Positions 36,659-44,876 of a stretch of DNA of 64,000 bases are shown here, piece after piece. This DNA is from Microbacterium natoriense (GTDB lineage Bacteria > Actinomycetota > Actinomycetes > Actinomycetales > Microbacteriaceae), in the NCBI RefSeq assembly GCF_030816295.1, contig NZ_JAUSXV010000001.1, positions 2,294,001 through 2,358,000 on the forward strand, in the 5' to 3' direction. Made by a program: the position numbers and the translations under genes. The notes below the pieces were generated by a model. It worked only from the letters and a program-made list of their open reading frames with translations, ran no database searches and was not told where the DNA came from. Within the stretch, counting starts at the first letter, position 1, and the number at the start of each line of letters is the position of its first letter.

Positions 36659-37605
36659 TCGTCTTCCGCGACCCGGGCGAGGTCCCCGTCGACTTCGGGC
36701 CGTCGGCCGTGGCGATCGGCAAGTTCGACGGTGTGCACGCCGGGCACAGGGCGGTGATCGAACGGCTCAAGATCCAAGCCGCGGCATCCGGATCGCGTGC
36801 CGTGGCCGTGACCTTCGACCGCAACCCCCTGGCAGTGCTGCGCCCTGATCGCTGTCCCGAGAACGTCGTCACGGTCGAGCGGAAGCTCGAGCTGCTGGGT
36901 GAGCTGGAACTCGACGCCACCCTCATCCTGACCTTCGACGCGGAGCTGGCTGCGCGCAGCGCAGAAGACTTCGTCGACGACATCCTGGTGGCGGCGCTCA
37001 AGGTGTCGACGGTGCTCGTCGGCGAGGACTTCCGCTTCGGCCGTGGGGGAGCGGGAACGCCCGCACTTCTCGCCGAGATGGGGCCGAGTCGCGGGTTCAG
37101 CGTCGAGATCGTCGACGACGTCTACCTGCCCGGTTCCGATCGCCGGGTCTCATCGACCTGGATCCGCGAACTGCTCATGTCCGGAGACGTCGGCGCCGCC
37201 GCCGATGTGCTCGGTCGCCATCCCGACGTCCGCGGTGAAGTGGTGCACGGACTCAAACGCGGACGCGAACTCGGCTTCCCGACCGCGAATCTGTCGACGA
37301 TCACCGACGCATTCGTTCCCGCCGACGGGGTGTACGCGGGGTGGCTGGTCGATCACGACACCGGCATCCGCCACCAGGCTGCGATCTCGGTCGGCACCAA
37401 CCCCACGTTCGACGACGTGCTCGTCCGTCAGGTCGAGGCGCACGTGATCGACGAGACCGGACTCGACCTGTACGGGCACGACGTCACGGTCGAGTTCGTC
37501 GAGCGACTGAGGGGCATGGTCGCCTTCGAAGGCATCGAGAAGCTCAAGCTGCAGATGGCCGACGACGTGACCGACGCTCGACGAGTGCTCGGCACCGAGG
37601 CGTAG
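36655..37605 (+). CDS. ribF: Bifunctional riboflavin kinase / FAD synthetase
   Basis: 316 residues making FMN from riboflavin and FAD from FMN. The N-terminal nucleotidyltransferase domain shows IGKFDGVHAGHRAVI and SSTWIRELLMSGDVGAA. The C-terminal kinase domain shows GRELGFPTANLS and the YGHDVTVEFVERLRG end. It starts at GTG (36655) overlapping the upstream stop by four bases. In most actinobacteria rpsO and pnp follow. Here an SNF2 helicase with a long leader comes next. Confidence 0.94.
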   Translation: MIVFRDPGEVPVDFGPSAVAIGKFDGVHAGHRAVIERLKIQAAASGSRAVAVTFDRNPLAVLRPDRCPENVVTVERKLELLGELELDATLILTFDAELAARSAEDFVDDILVAALKVSTVLVGEDFRFGRGGAGTPALLAEMGPSRGFSVEIVDDVYLPGSDRRVSSTWIRELLMSGDVGAAADVLGRHPDVRGEVVHGLKRGRELGFPTANLSTITDAFVPADGVYAGWLVDHDTGIRHQAAISVGTNPTFDDVLVRQVEAHVIDETGLDLYGHDVTVEFVERLRGMVAFEGIEKLKLQMADDVTDARRVLGTEA

Positions 37606-37653
37606 AAGGTGAACTCTGCGTGTCCCGCGGCACCAGCGCCCGCCCTCATGGCG

Positions 37654-37810
37654 TAGACTGACGCTCGGTTCCCGGTGATCCTCGCAGGTCTTTCGTGCGT
37701 CGACGGGAACCCGTACTACGGTCCGCACGGTCCTGGCTCGCGCCACACGCGGACATCGAAGACGGCTCCGGCATCCCGCGGATGCTGTGGCCTCCACGCT
37801 CAGGAGGAGC
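37654..37810 (+). promoter_or_regulatory. Structured 5' leader of the SNF2 helicase gene
   Basis: TAGACT (37654-37659) would start transcription near 37666. The ~145-base leader then holds three successive hairpins: 37667-37674 with 37704-37711 (ggttcccg/cgggaacc, with an inner cgca/tgcg helix in its loop), 37721-37726 with 37749-37754 (gtccgc/gcggac), and 37771-37776 with 37780-37785 (gcatcc/ggatgc). The last ends about 18 bases before the ribosome site. It is a candidate structured or regulatory leader. There is no T-run. Confidence 0.5.
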
Positions 37811-39955
37811 ATGCCGACCACGGCACCAGCCGCCACGCGGCGCAGGAAGACGTCTCGTCGCGATGACGAGGCACCGCTGATCCCGATCCTGGCGCGCAAA
37901 GTGCGCGAGATCGAGGCGAAGTCTCAGCGAGGAAAACTCGGTCCGACGAATCGCGTCAAGTTCCAGGTGATCGCATTCCTCGTGCGCGAAGAACGCGCCA
38001 GAGTGAAGGCGGATGCCGAGATCGGCGACGCCGCTCGCTCGGAGCTGCTCAAGCGGCTCGACGGCGTCGCGACGATCCTCGCCAAGACGGCGGCGCGCGA
38101 CACCTCTCTGATCCAGCTGCTCGAGGCCGATCAGGCCACGTCTCCCGTGGCCAAGCGCATGCGCAGGGATTGGCTGCTCGAGTCGGGTGCCGAGCTGGCG
38201 CCCGAGGAGCTCATCATCGCGGATGTCGCACCCGTGCAGGTGTCTGTCGTACCCGCGGCCATCGCCGAGCGTCAGGTCACTCCGCCCTCCGTCGAGGCGC
38301 GCCAGCTCTCGAATCCCTTCCTCGCCCCCGACCTCACGCCCCGCTCGACCGCGACTCCGCGACGTCGGCTCGACGGCTGGGAGCTCATGGGCCCCCTCTA
38401 CAAGGCGTTCGAGACCGGCGCCGGTGGATCCGCGGCCAGCATGGAGCTGCCTCCCGCCCCCGAGTTCGATCACGTCTCGCCCAAGGGGCTCGAGGTCATG
38501 GTGCACCAGTCGCGCTTCCTCGAAGCCGTCCGCGGCGGCCACCGCAGCTTCCTGCTGGCTGACGAGCCGGGCCTCGGCAAGACGGCGCAGTCGGTGCTCG
38601 CAGCGTCCGTCGCCGGCGCCTACCCGCTGCTCGCCGTCGTCCCGAACGTCGTCAAGATGAACTGGGCGCGCGAGGTCGAGCGCTGGACGCCGCAGCGTCG
38701 GGCCACGGTGATCCAGGGCGACGGCGGCGACATCGACGCCTTCGCAGACATCTTCATCGTCAACTACGAGATCCTCGACCGGCACCTGTCGTGGCTCGCC
38801 TCGATCGGCCTGCGCGGAATGGTCGTCGACGAAGCGCACTTCATCAAGAACCTGTCATCGCAGCGTTCGCAGAACGTGTTGTCGCTCGCCTCGCGAGTGC
38901 GCGAGCAGACGCCAGGCGGCAACCCGCTCATGCTCGCCCTGACCGGAACCCCGCTGATCAACGACGTCGAGGACTTCGACGCGATCTGGCGGTTCCTGGG
39001 GTGGACCACTGGGGAGAAGCCGGGTCCCGAACTCATGGAGAAGCTCGACTCGACAGGTTTCACGCCGGCGGACAAGGCGTTCTACCCCGAGGCTCGCGAC
39101 GCGGTGATCTCGATGGGCATCGTTCGTCGCAAGAAGAAGGACGTCGCGGCAGATCTGCCCGACAAGCTCATCGCCGATCTGCCGGTGCAGCTCGACGACG
39201 AGTTCGGGCGGGGCATCCGCCAGGCGGAACGAGAGCTGGGCGAGCGCCTGGCTGCGCGCTACCGGCGCATCATCGAGGCTCGCGGCGACCGGGGGCTCGC
39301 GCCCGGGGAGATCGACGAGGACATCGTCAGGCTCGTGGCTCTGAACGAGCTCGAGGAGTCGAAAGCGGCGGGCACGGGCGGAGACAACGTCTTCACCATG
39401 GTGCGCCGAATCGGCCAGGCGAAGGCTCAGCTCGCGGCGGACTATGCCGCACAGCTGCAGCGCTCCGTCGGCAAGGTCGTGTTCTTCGCGAAGCACATCG
39501 ACGTGATGGACCGGGCTGAAGCGCACTTCGCAGCATCCGGCATCCGCTCGGTGTCGATCCGAGGCGATCAGACCTCGACGGCTCGGCAGCAGGCGATCGA
39601 CGATTTCAACAGCGATCCGGGTGTCGGGATCGCGGTGTGCTCGCTCACGGCCGCCGGCGTCGGTCTCAACCTTCAGGCGGCGTCGAACGTCGTGCTCGCC
39701 GAGCTGTCGTGGACGGCCGCCGAGCAGACGCAGGCGATCGACCGGGTGCACCGCATCGGCCAGGATGAGCCCGTCACCGCCTGGCGCATCATCGCCGCGC
39801 ACACGATCGACACGAAGATCGCGGAGCTGATCGATCAGAAGCACGGCCTCGCTGCGCGCGCGCTCGACGGCGAGACCGTCGATGAGGTCGCCGCCGAGCC
39901 GATTCAGTTGGCGGCGCTCATGCATCTGCTGCGAGGAGCCCTCGCCGCAGCGTGA
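37811..39955 (+). CDS. SNF2-family DEAD/DEAH helicase
   Basis: 714-residue ATP-dependent DNA translocase. The SNF2 motor spans ~residues 245-680: motif I DEPGLGKTAQS, motif II VDEAHFIKN, motif III LTGTPLIND, and C-terminal motifs SLTAAGVGLNLQAA and QAIDRVHRIGQ. The N-terminal ~220 residues are basic then helical and unassigned. The combination recalls SMARCAL1-like annealing helicases, but I do not assign this. The ATG at 37811 has an aggagg site and is preferred to the GTG at 37787. Confidence 0.88.
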   Translation: MPTTAPAATRRRKTSRRDDEAPLIPILARKVREIEAKSQRGKLGPTNRVKFQVIAFLVREERARVKADAEIGDAARSELLKRLDGVATILAKTAARDTSLIQLLEADQATSPVAKRMRRDWLLESGAELAPEELIIADVAPVQVSVVPAAIAERQVTPPSVEARQLSNPFLAPDLTPRSTATPRRRLDGWELMGPLYKAFETGAGGSAASMELPPAPEFDHVSPKGLEVMVHQSRFLEAVRGGHRSFLLADEPGLGKTAQSVLAASVAGAYPLLAVVPNVVKMNWAREVERWTPQRRATVIQGDGGDIDAFADIFIVNYEILDRHLSWLASIGLRGMVVDEAHFIKNLSSQRSQNVLSLASRVREQTPGGNPLMLALTGTPLINDVEDFDAIWRFLGWTTGEKPGPELMEKLDSTGFTPADKAFYPEARDAVISMGIVRRKKKDVAADLPDKLIADLPVQLDDEFGRGIRQAERELGERLAARYRRIIEARGDRGLAPGEIDEDIVRLVALNELEESKAAGTGGDNVFTMVRRIGQAKAQLAADYAAQLQRSVGKVVFFAKHIDVMDRAEAHFAASGIRSVSIRGDQTSTARQQAIDDFNSDPGVGIAVCSLTAAGVGLNLQAASNVVLAELSWTAAEQTQAIDRVHRIGQDEPVTAWRIIAAHTIDTKIAELIDQKHGLAARALDGETVDEVAAEPIQLAALMHLLRGALAAA

Positions 39956-39995
39956 GAAATGGGTGTTAAGAATTTCGGTTCTTAACACCCATTTC
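39956..39995 (+). terminator. Strong hairpin terminator after the helicase
   Basis: Perfect 17-bp inverted repeat (39956-39972 with 39979-39995), loop tttcgg, starting at the base after the helicase stop. The stem is unusually AT-rich for this genome (ttaagaa/ttcttaa). No T-run follows. Confidence 0.85.
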
Positions 39996-40100
39996 CGTCG
40001 AATCCGGTGTTGTTCTCGAACTTCTGGCACAAGGTCCGGATTTGGCGGCAAGATTTGCCGTTTTCGCCGCCGAGAATGGCGCTCGATCGTTGTGGGGCGC

Positions 40101-40106
40101 TAGTGT
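40101..40106 (+). promoter_or_regulatory. Candidate pfkA promoter
   Basis: TAGTGT (-10-like) lies 58 bases before the pfkA ATG, with a weak ttgtgg region upstream. The mRNA would have a ~50-base leader. The stretch 39996-40100 is AT-richer than its surroundings, and I see no other element in it. Confidence 0.35.
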
Positions 40107-40164
40107 CGTTCGCAGGCAACGTCGCCTTTCCCCCTCACTTACCCGAACAACCGAAGGCGGCAGC

Positions 40165-41193
40165 ATGAAGATCGGCATCCTCACGAGCGGCGGCGACTGC
40201 CCCGGACTCAACGCGGTGATCCGCGCGATCGTGCTCAAGGGCACCCGTGCGTACGACCTCGAGTTCGTCGGCATCCGCGACGGCTGGCGCGGGGTCGTCG
40301 ACGGCGACTTCTTCCCGCTCACACGCCACGACGTGAAGGGCCTCTCCAAGGTCGGCGGCACGATCCTCGGCACCAGCAGGACCAACCCCTACGAGGGAGA
40401 GCGCGGCGGCGCCGAGAACATCGCCAAGACGCTGTACGGGCACAAGATCGACGGCATCATCGCCATCGGCGGCGAGGGCACGCTCGCCGCGGCCGATCGC
40501 CTGGCCAAGGACGGCATCAACGTGCTCGGCGTCCCGAAGACGATCGACAACGACCTGCGCGCCACCGACTACTCCTTCGGCTTCGACACGGCCGTGAACA
40601 TCGCCACCGACGCGATGGACCGCCTGCGCACCACGGGCGACTCGCACCGACGCTGCATGGTCGCCGAGGTCATGGGACGCCACGTCGGCTGGATCGCCCT
40701 GCACGCAGGCATGGCCGCGGGTGCTCACGTGATCTGCATCCCCGAGGTCCCGATGTCGATCGACGAGATCGCCGACCTCGTCACGAGCGCTCACGACCGG
40801 GGTCGAGCGCCTCTCGTCGTGGTGTCCGAGGGCTTCAAGCTCCGCGACATGGACGAGGCGTACAGCGACAAGGGGCTCGATGCCTTCAACCGCCCGCGTC
40901 TCGGCGGCATCGGCGATCTGCTCGCACCCGAGATCGAGCGGATCACGGGCATCGAGACGCGAGCCACGATCCTCGGTCACATCCAGCGAGGCGGAGCGCC
41001 CTCGGCGTTCGACCGGGTGCTTGCGACTCGCCTCGGCATGCACGCCGCGGATGCGGTCATGGACGCCGCGTGGGGCCAGATGGTCGCCATGCAGGGCACC
41101 GAGATCGTGCGAGTGCCTTTCGCCGATGCGCTGGGCGAGCTGAACACGGTTCCTCAGGTTCGTTACGACGCCGCAGCGACGCTCTTCGGTTGA
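40165..41193 (+). CDS. pfkA: 6-phosphofructokinase
   Basis: 342-residue glycolytic enzyme phosphorylating fructose 6-phosphate. MKIGILTSGGDCPGLNAVIR opens the fold, and the active-site loop reads PKTIDNDL. The phosphoryl-donor site reads GGEGT near residue 101. A Gly at that position (Asp in pyrophosphate-dependent enzymes) indicates ATP use, while the Lys of PKTIDND places it in the mixed group III common in actinobacteria. The ATG at 40165 is preceded by a weak gaagg-type site. Monocistronic. Confidence 0.93.
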   Translation: MKIGILTSGGDCPGLNAVIRAIVLKGTRAYDLEFVGIRDGWRGVVDGDFFPLTRHDVKGLSKVGGTILGTSRTNPYEGERGGAENIAKTLYGHKIDGIIAIGGEGTLAAADRLAKDGINVLGVPKTIDNDLRATDYSFGFDTAVNIATDAMDRLRTTGDSHRRCMVAEVMGRHVGWIALHAGMAAGAHVICIPEVPMSIDEIADLVTSAHDRGRAPLVVVSEGFKLRDMDEAYSDKGLDAFNRPRLGGIGDLLAPEIERITGIETRATILGHIQRGGAPSAFDRVLATRLGMHAADAVMDAAWGQMVAMQGTEIVRVPFADALGELNTVPQVRYDAAATLFG

Positions 41194-41220
41194 GCTCCGG
41201 TCTTCGGGGGATGCGCGGTT

Positions 41221-41380
41221 GCGCCGCGATCTCGCCGATTGCGTGACTGAACCCGTGCGACGGTCACAGTTGTGGCGGGTTGAGTGGCGTCATCTCGCCG
41301 GATGCGTGACTGAACCCGCGGGACGGTCACAGTTTGGGCGGGTTGCGTGGCGTCATTCCGCCGGATGCGTGACCGAATCG
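41221..41380. repeat. 63-bp tandem repeat
   Basis: Two full copies (41241-41303 and 41304-41366) begin gcgtgactgaacccg and differ at about seven positions. Partial copies flank them (from 41221, and 41367-41380). Each holds a cggtcacagt segment. The unit is 63 bases, a multiple of three, so the minus strand reads as a 21-residue peptide repeat, but nothing else suggests it is coding. It lies between pfkA and the frameshifted DUF559 gene. Confidence 0.8.
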
Positions 41381-41404
41381 CTGGAAGTGCCGGTTTCAGC
41401 GGCC

Positions 41405-42387
41405 TCAGTCGCGTCCGGGGCGCCACCCGGCGTCGAACAGGGCGCGGCTGACTCTGTCGACCGCGACCTGAGGGGACGGGCGGACATGGTGACTGAGTAC
41501 ACGAACGAGGTTCCAATCCACGTCGCGGATCTCGTCCCAACGGTCGGCGTCGCGGGCGAATTGCTCGTCTGACGCGTGCACTCGCCCGTCGTACTCGCTC
41601 GCTACGCGGTAGCGGGGCCAAGCGAGGTCGAGGCGGGCGATGAAGCGCCCGTCATCGCGCGACAGATTCCAGTTCAGTTCGGGGAGTGGAAGTCCCGCTC
41701 TCGTCAGAAGCAGGCGAAGCCTGGTCTCGCCGGGACTCTCCGCGCCGATGCGAATCTCGGCCAGCGCCTGGACTAGCAGCGCGCTTCTGAGAGTCGACGC
41801 GGCGGCTTCGTCCTCGAGGTCGGCGAGGCTGACAAGCCTCCGTCGCGGTAGGACGAGATGATCGCCCGCGGCGATCAGATCATCGAGCCGCCAGTCTTCA
41901 GCGGCCTGACGCCAGAGACGTGCCGGATGCTCGATCGGGAGTCCACGCACGAGCCAGCGGTCGGGCGGCCTGGCGCCCAGGCGGTGCCCGGAGACTCCTG
42001 CTCGGCGAGGCTTGCCGGCAGGGTGGCGTGCCGCGACGTGCAGTTCGAGCTGATCTGCCGTCGTGTAGGGGATCGGCGCCCCAAGCAGTGCCAGAGTCCG
42101 GTTACGCCGCTGTAGAACTGATCGGGAGTCAGCGCGGGAGCGAACTCCTCGGCGCGACGCCGCAGATCGCCTTGGACTCGCTCCATGCGCTGCGACGGCG
42201 TCTCTGAGGCAACATCGACCGCATCGCTCGGCCGCCGCAGCACCCGCACGCCGCGAGTAGGGGCGACGAGGTCGCTGGCGCGCATACGGGAACGGCTCAC
42301 GCCGAGCTCACGCGCCTCGGCGATGCGGAAGGCTCCGTCGCCCAGAGGAGGCGGAAGGGGCTGCGCACGCGACATGCTCCTCATCAC
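41405..42387 (-). pseudogene. AbiEi-like / DUF559 protein, frameshifted
   Basis: The N-terminal frame (42387 to ~42095) gives a winged-HTH-like part (IAEARELGVSRSRMRASDLV) and VQGDLRRRAEEFAPALTPDQ. After ~42095 the other frame continues GAPIPYTTADQLELHVAARH, then RGLPIEHPARLWRQAAEDW, and ends in a DUF559/Vsr-like nuclease fold (ASEYDGRVHA, WDEIRDVDWNLVRVLSHHV). Two extra bases (ct in ggactctgg), or one lost, explain the shift. Intact relatives are common in actinobacteria and resemble AbiEi antitoxins fused to a DUF559 domain. It is inactive here unless this is a sequence error. Confidence 0.75.
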
Positions 42388-42692
42388 ACCTCATCCAGCG
42401 CGCCGCTCACACCTTCGGTGGATAACTCTGCTTCGGCGTGCTTGTGCAGGAAAGGTCGCGTTCACCCTGATGAGGTGATCGGTCGATCCGGCGGCTGCGC
42501 TGGCATCCGTGACCGTCCAGATCCCCCACTGTTCGCGAGTGCGGTCACCTCACTGGTGGCCAGAGATCGACGCCGGTCACCATTGTCGTGACCGGCGTCG
42601 ACCTTGGTCGCAGTTGGGGTGGCCTGCGCGGTAAGAGACCACCACTGGCGTGACTGGGCTCGATTCTGATCGCAGCCGACGGCGGCAGCCCG
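42388..42692. other. Intergenic region with inverted repeat
   Basis: 305 bases without a convincing gene, between the DUF559 and oligopeptidase genes. It holds a 13-bp perfect inverted repeat (42568-42580 with 42588-42600, loop cattgtc) and several gtgaccg/gcgtgact words reminiscent of the 63-bp repeat at 41241. It could include the oligopeptidase terminator and remnants of dispersed repeats. Confidence 0.45.
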
Positions 42693-44789
42693 CTACTCGG
42701 CGAGACCGAGCACGTCGAGGAGCCAGGCGAGTTCGAACGCGCGCTCGCGCCAGGAGTTGTACCGACCGCTCACGCCGCCGTGACCGGCGACCATCTCGCA
42801 CTTGAGCAGGACGTCGGATGCTCCGGCCTCGCGCAGCGCGGCTATCCACTTCGCAGGCTCCACGTAGGCGACGCGCGAGTCGTTCAGCGAAGTGACGGCG
42901 AGGATGCGCGGGTACTCGACGCCGGCGCGCACATTCTCGTATGGCGTGTACGACTTCATGTACGCGTACACCTCCGCGTCATGCAGCGGGTCGCCCCACT
43001 CGTCCCATTCGATGACGGTGAGCGGCAAAGAGGGATCGAGGATCGTCGTGAGCGCGTCGACGAACGGCACGGCCGCGAGGATCCCGGCGAACGACGACGG
43101 CGCCAGGTTCGCCACAGCCCCCATCAGAAGGCCTCCGGCGCTGCCGCCCTCGGCGACGAGCCGCTCGGCAGACGTCACGCCACTCGCGATCAGGTGCTCG
43201 GCGCACGCCACGAAGTCCGTGAACGTATTGCGCTTGCTCAGCAGCTTGCCGTCCTCGTACCACTGCCTGCCCATCTCGCCGCCGCCGCGCACATGCGCGA
43301 CGGCGAAGATGACGCCACGATCGAGTTCCGACAGGCGGGCGACTGAGAAACCCGGGTCGATCGAGTGCTCGTACGAGCCGTAGCCGTACAGGTGCACGGG
43401 GCGAACGGACGCCCCCGGCTCCCCGAAGGAACGCTTCCAGACGAGCGAGATGGGCACGCGGGTGCCGTCGGATGCCGTCGCCCACGCCCGCTCCTGGCCG
43501 TAATCGGCGGGGGAGTAGCCACCCAGCACGACCGCCTGCTTGCGCAGAACGAGCTCCCGGGTGGCGAGGTCCAGCTCGTACACGGTGCCCGGCGTCACGA
43601 AGGAACCGTAACCGAGCCGCAGGAACGGCGCGTGCCACTCCGGGTTTCCGCTGACCCCGGCCGAGTACAAAGGCTCATCGAAGGAGACGTCCTCCAGCAC
43701 GTTCGAGGCGTAGTCCAGCAGTGCGACTCGTTCGAGTCCCTCGCTGCGGTACTCGACCGTGCCGAAGTCGCGGAAGGCGTCCATGCCGAGCAGGCGCCGT
43801 CCCGGAGTGTGCGGCAGCACCACGCGGCGCTCGCTCTGAGGAGCGGATGCCGGCACGGAGACCAGCTCGAAGTCCAGCGCGTCCTGGTTGTGCAGGATGT
43901 ACAGGCGGTCCTCGCCGCCGACCACGGCGTGCTCGAGCGAATACTCGACGCCTTCGGCTCGAGGCCACACGACACGGGGCTCGGCAGTGAGGTCGCCGTG
44001 GAGATCGACCAGATACTCCTCGCTCGTGATGCTGGACCCCACCGCGATCACGAGGTACCGCCGGCTCCGGGTGATCCCGGCGCCGAGCCAGAACTTCTCG
44101 TCGGGCTCATGGAACAGCTGCACGTCGTCGGAGACGTCGGTGCCGAGGCGATGGAGCCAGAGCGTGTCGGGCCGCCAGGCCTCGTCGCGCGTCGTGTAGA
44201 TGACACCAGTGCCGTCGGGGGTGAGGAACGCGCTGCCAGTGTTCGGGATCTCATCTTCGAGCGTCTCTCCCGTGACGAGATCGCGCACATGCACCGTGTA
44301 GAGCTCATCGCCGTCGAAGTCGGTGGACCAGAGGAGCTTCGTCGCGTCATCCGATGTGTCGAAGGCGCCGAGCGAGAAGAACGCATGGCCCTCTGCCTCG
44401 AGGTTGCCGTCCAGCAGCACGACCTCGCCAGGAACGGCGACTCCGGGTTCGAGGACGGGAGGAGTCCAGTCGTCCGGGGCTGCGGCGGTTCGGCAGTGGA
44501 TGCCGTACTGCGCTCCCTCCTCGGTGCGGCTGTAGTACCACCAGTCGCCGCGCCGGGTCGGCACCGAGAGATCGGTCTCCTGCACGCGGCTCTTGATCTC
44601 CTGGAACAACTGCTCGCGCAGCGGGCCGAGATGCGCGGTGGCGGCATCCGTGAAGGCGTTCTCCGATTCGAGGTGTGCGATCACCTCGGCGGACTCCTTG
44701 TCGCGCATCCATTCGTACGGGTCCTCGAAGGTGTCGCCGTGATGGGTGCGGGAGGTCGGGCGTCGGGCGGCGATCGGTGCGTCAGTCAC
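42693..44789 (-). CDS. ptrB: Oligopeptidase B (prolyl oligopeptidase family S9A)
   Basis: 698-residue cytoplasmic serine peptidase cleaving short peptides after basic residues. The N-terminal propeller starts THHGDTFEDPYEWMRDKES. The C-terminal hydrolase has the nucleophile motif EGGSAGGLLMG, a downstream Asp in LNDSRVAYVEP, and the active-site His in AGHGGVSGRYNSWRERAFE. The GTG start at 44789 is fixed by TAGCGT (44801-44796) six bases upstream. Single-gene unit. Confidence 0.93.
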   Translation of the reverse strand: MTDAPIAARRPTSRTHHGDTFEDPYEWMRDKESAEVIAHLESENAFTDAATAHLGPLREQLFQEIKSRVQETDLSVPTRRGDWWYYSRTEEGAQYGIHCRTAAAPDDWTPPVLEPGVAVPGEVVLLDGNLEAEGHAFFSLGAFDTSDDATKLLWSTDFDGDELYTVHVRDLVTGETLEDEIPNTGSAFLTPDGTGVIYTTRDEAWRPDTLWLHRLGTDVSDDVQLFHEPDEKFWLGAGITRSRRYLVIAVGSSITSEEYLVDLHGDLTAEPRVVWPRAEGVEYSLEHAVVGGEDRLYILHNQDALDFELVSVPASAPQSERRVVLPHTPGRRLLGMDAFRDFGTVEYRSEGLERVALLDYASNVLEDVSFDEPLYSAGVSGNPEWHAPFLRLGYGSFVTPGTVYELDLATRELVLRKQAVVLGGYSPADYGQERAWATASDGTRVPISLVWKRSFGEPGASVRPVHLYGYGSYEHSIDPGFSVARLSELDRGVIFAVAHVRGGGEMGRQWYEDGKLLSKRNTFTDFVACAEHLIASGVTSAERLVAEGGSAGGLLMGAVANLAPSSFAGILAAVPFVDALTTILDPSLPLTVIEWDEWGDPLHDAEVYAYMKSYTPYENVRAGVEYPRILAVTSLNDSRVAYVEPAKWIAALREAGASDVLLKCEMVAGHGGVSGRYNSWRERAFELAWLLDVLGLAE

Positions 44790-44876
44790 CGTTCCACGCT
44801 AGCCCAGGTCGAGTTGACCGGCCCCGGCCCGGATGGGAGGATTTAGCGGGGCCGGTAAACGGAAGTCAAACCCACG

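Noticed and set aside
37667..37711. tRNA-like stretch (ggttcccg...cgggaacc)
   Set aside because: No acceptor, D-arm or anticodon layout could be drawn. Treated as part of the helicase leader.
41221..41380. Possible CRISPR array
   Set aside because: Repeats are directly abutting 63-mers without unique spacers, and no cas genes are near.
41163..41621. Minus-strand frame encoding 21-residue repeats
   Set aside because: It overlaps the end of pfkA and the DUF559 gene, has no ribosome site, and the periodicity follows simply from the 63-base unit.
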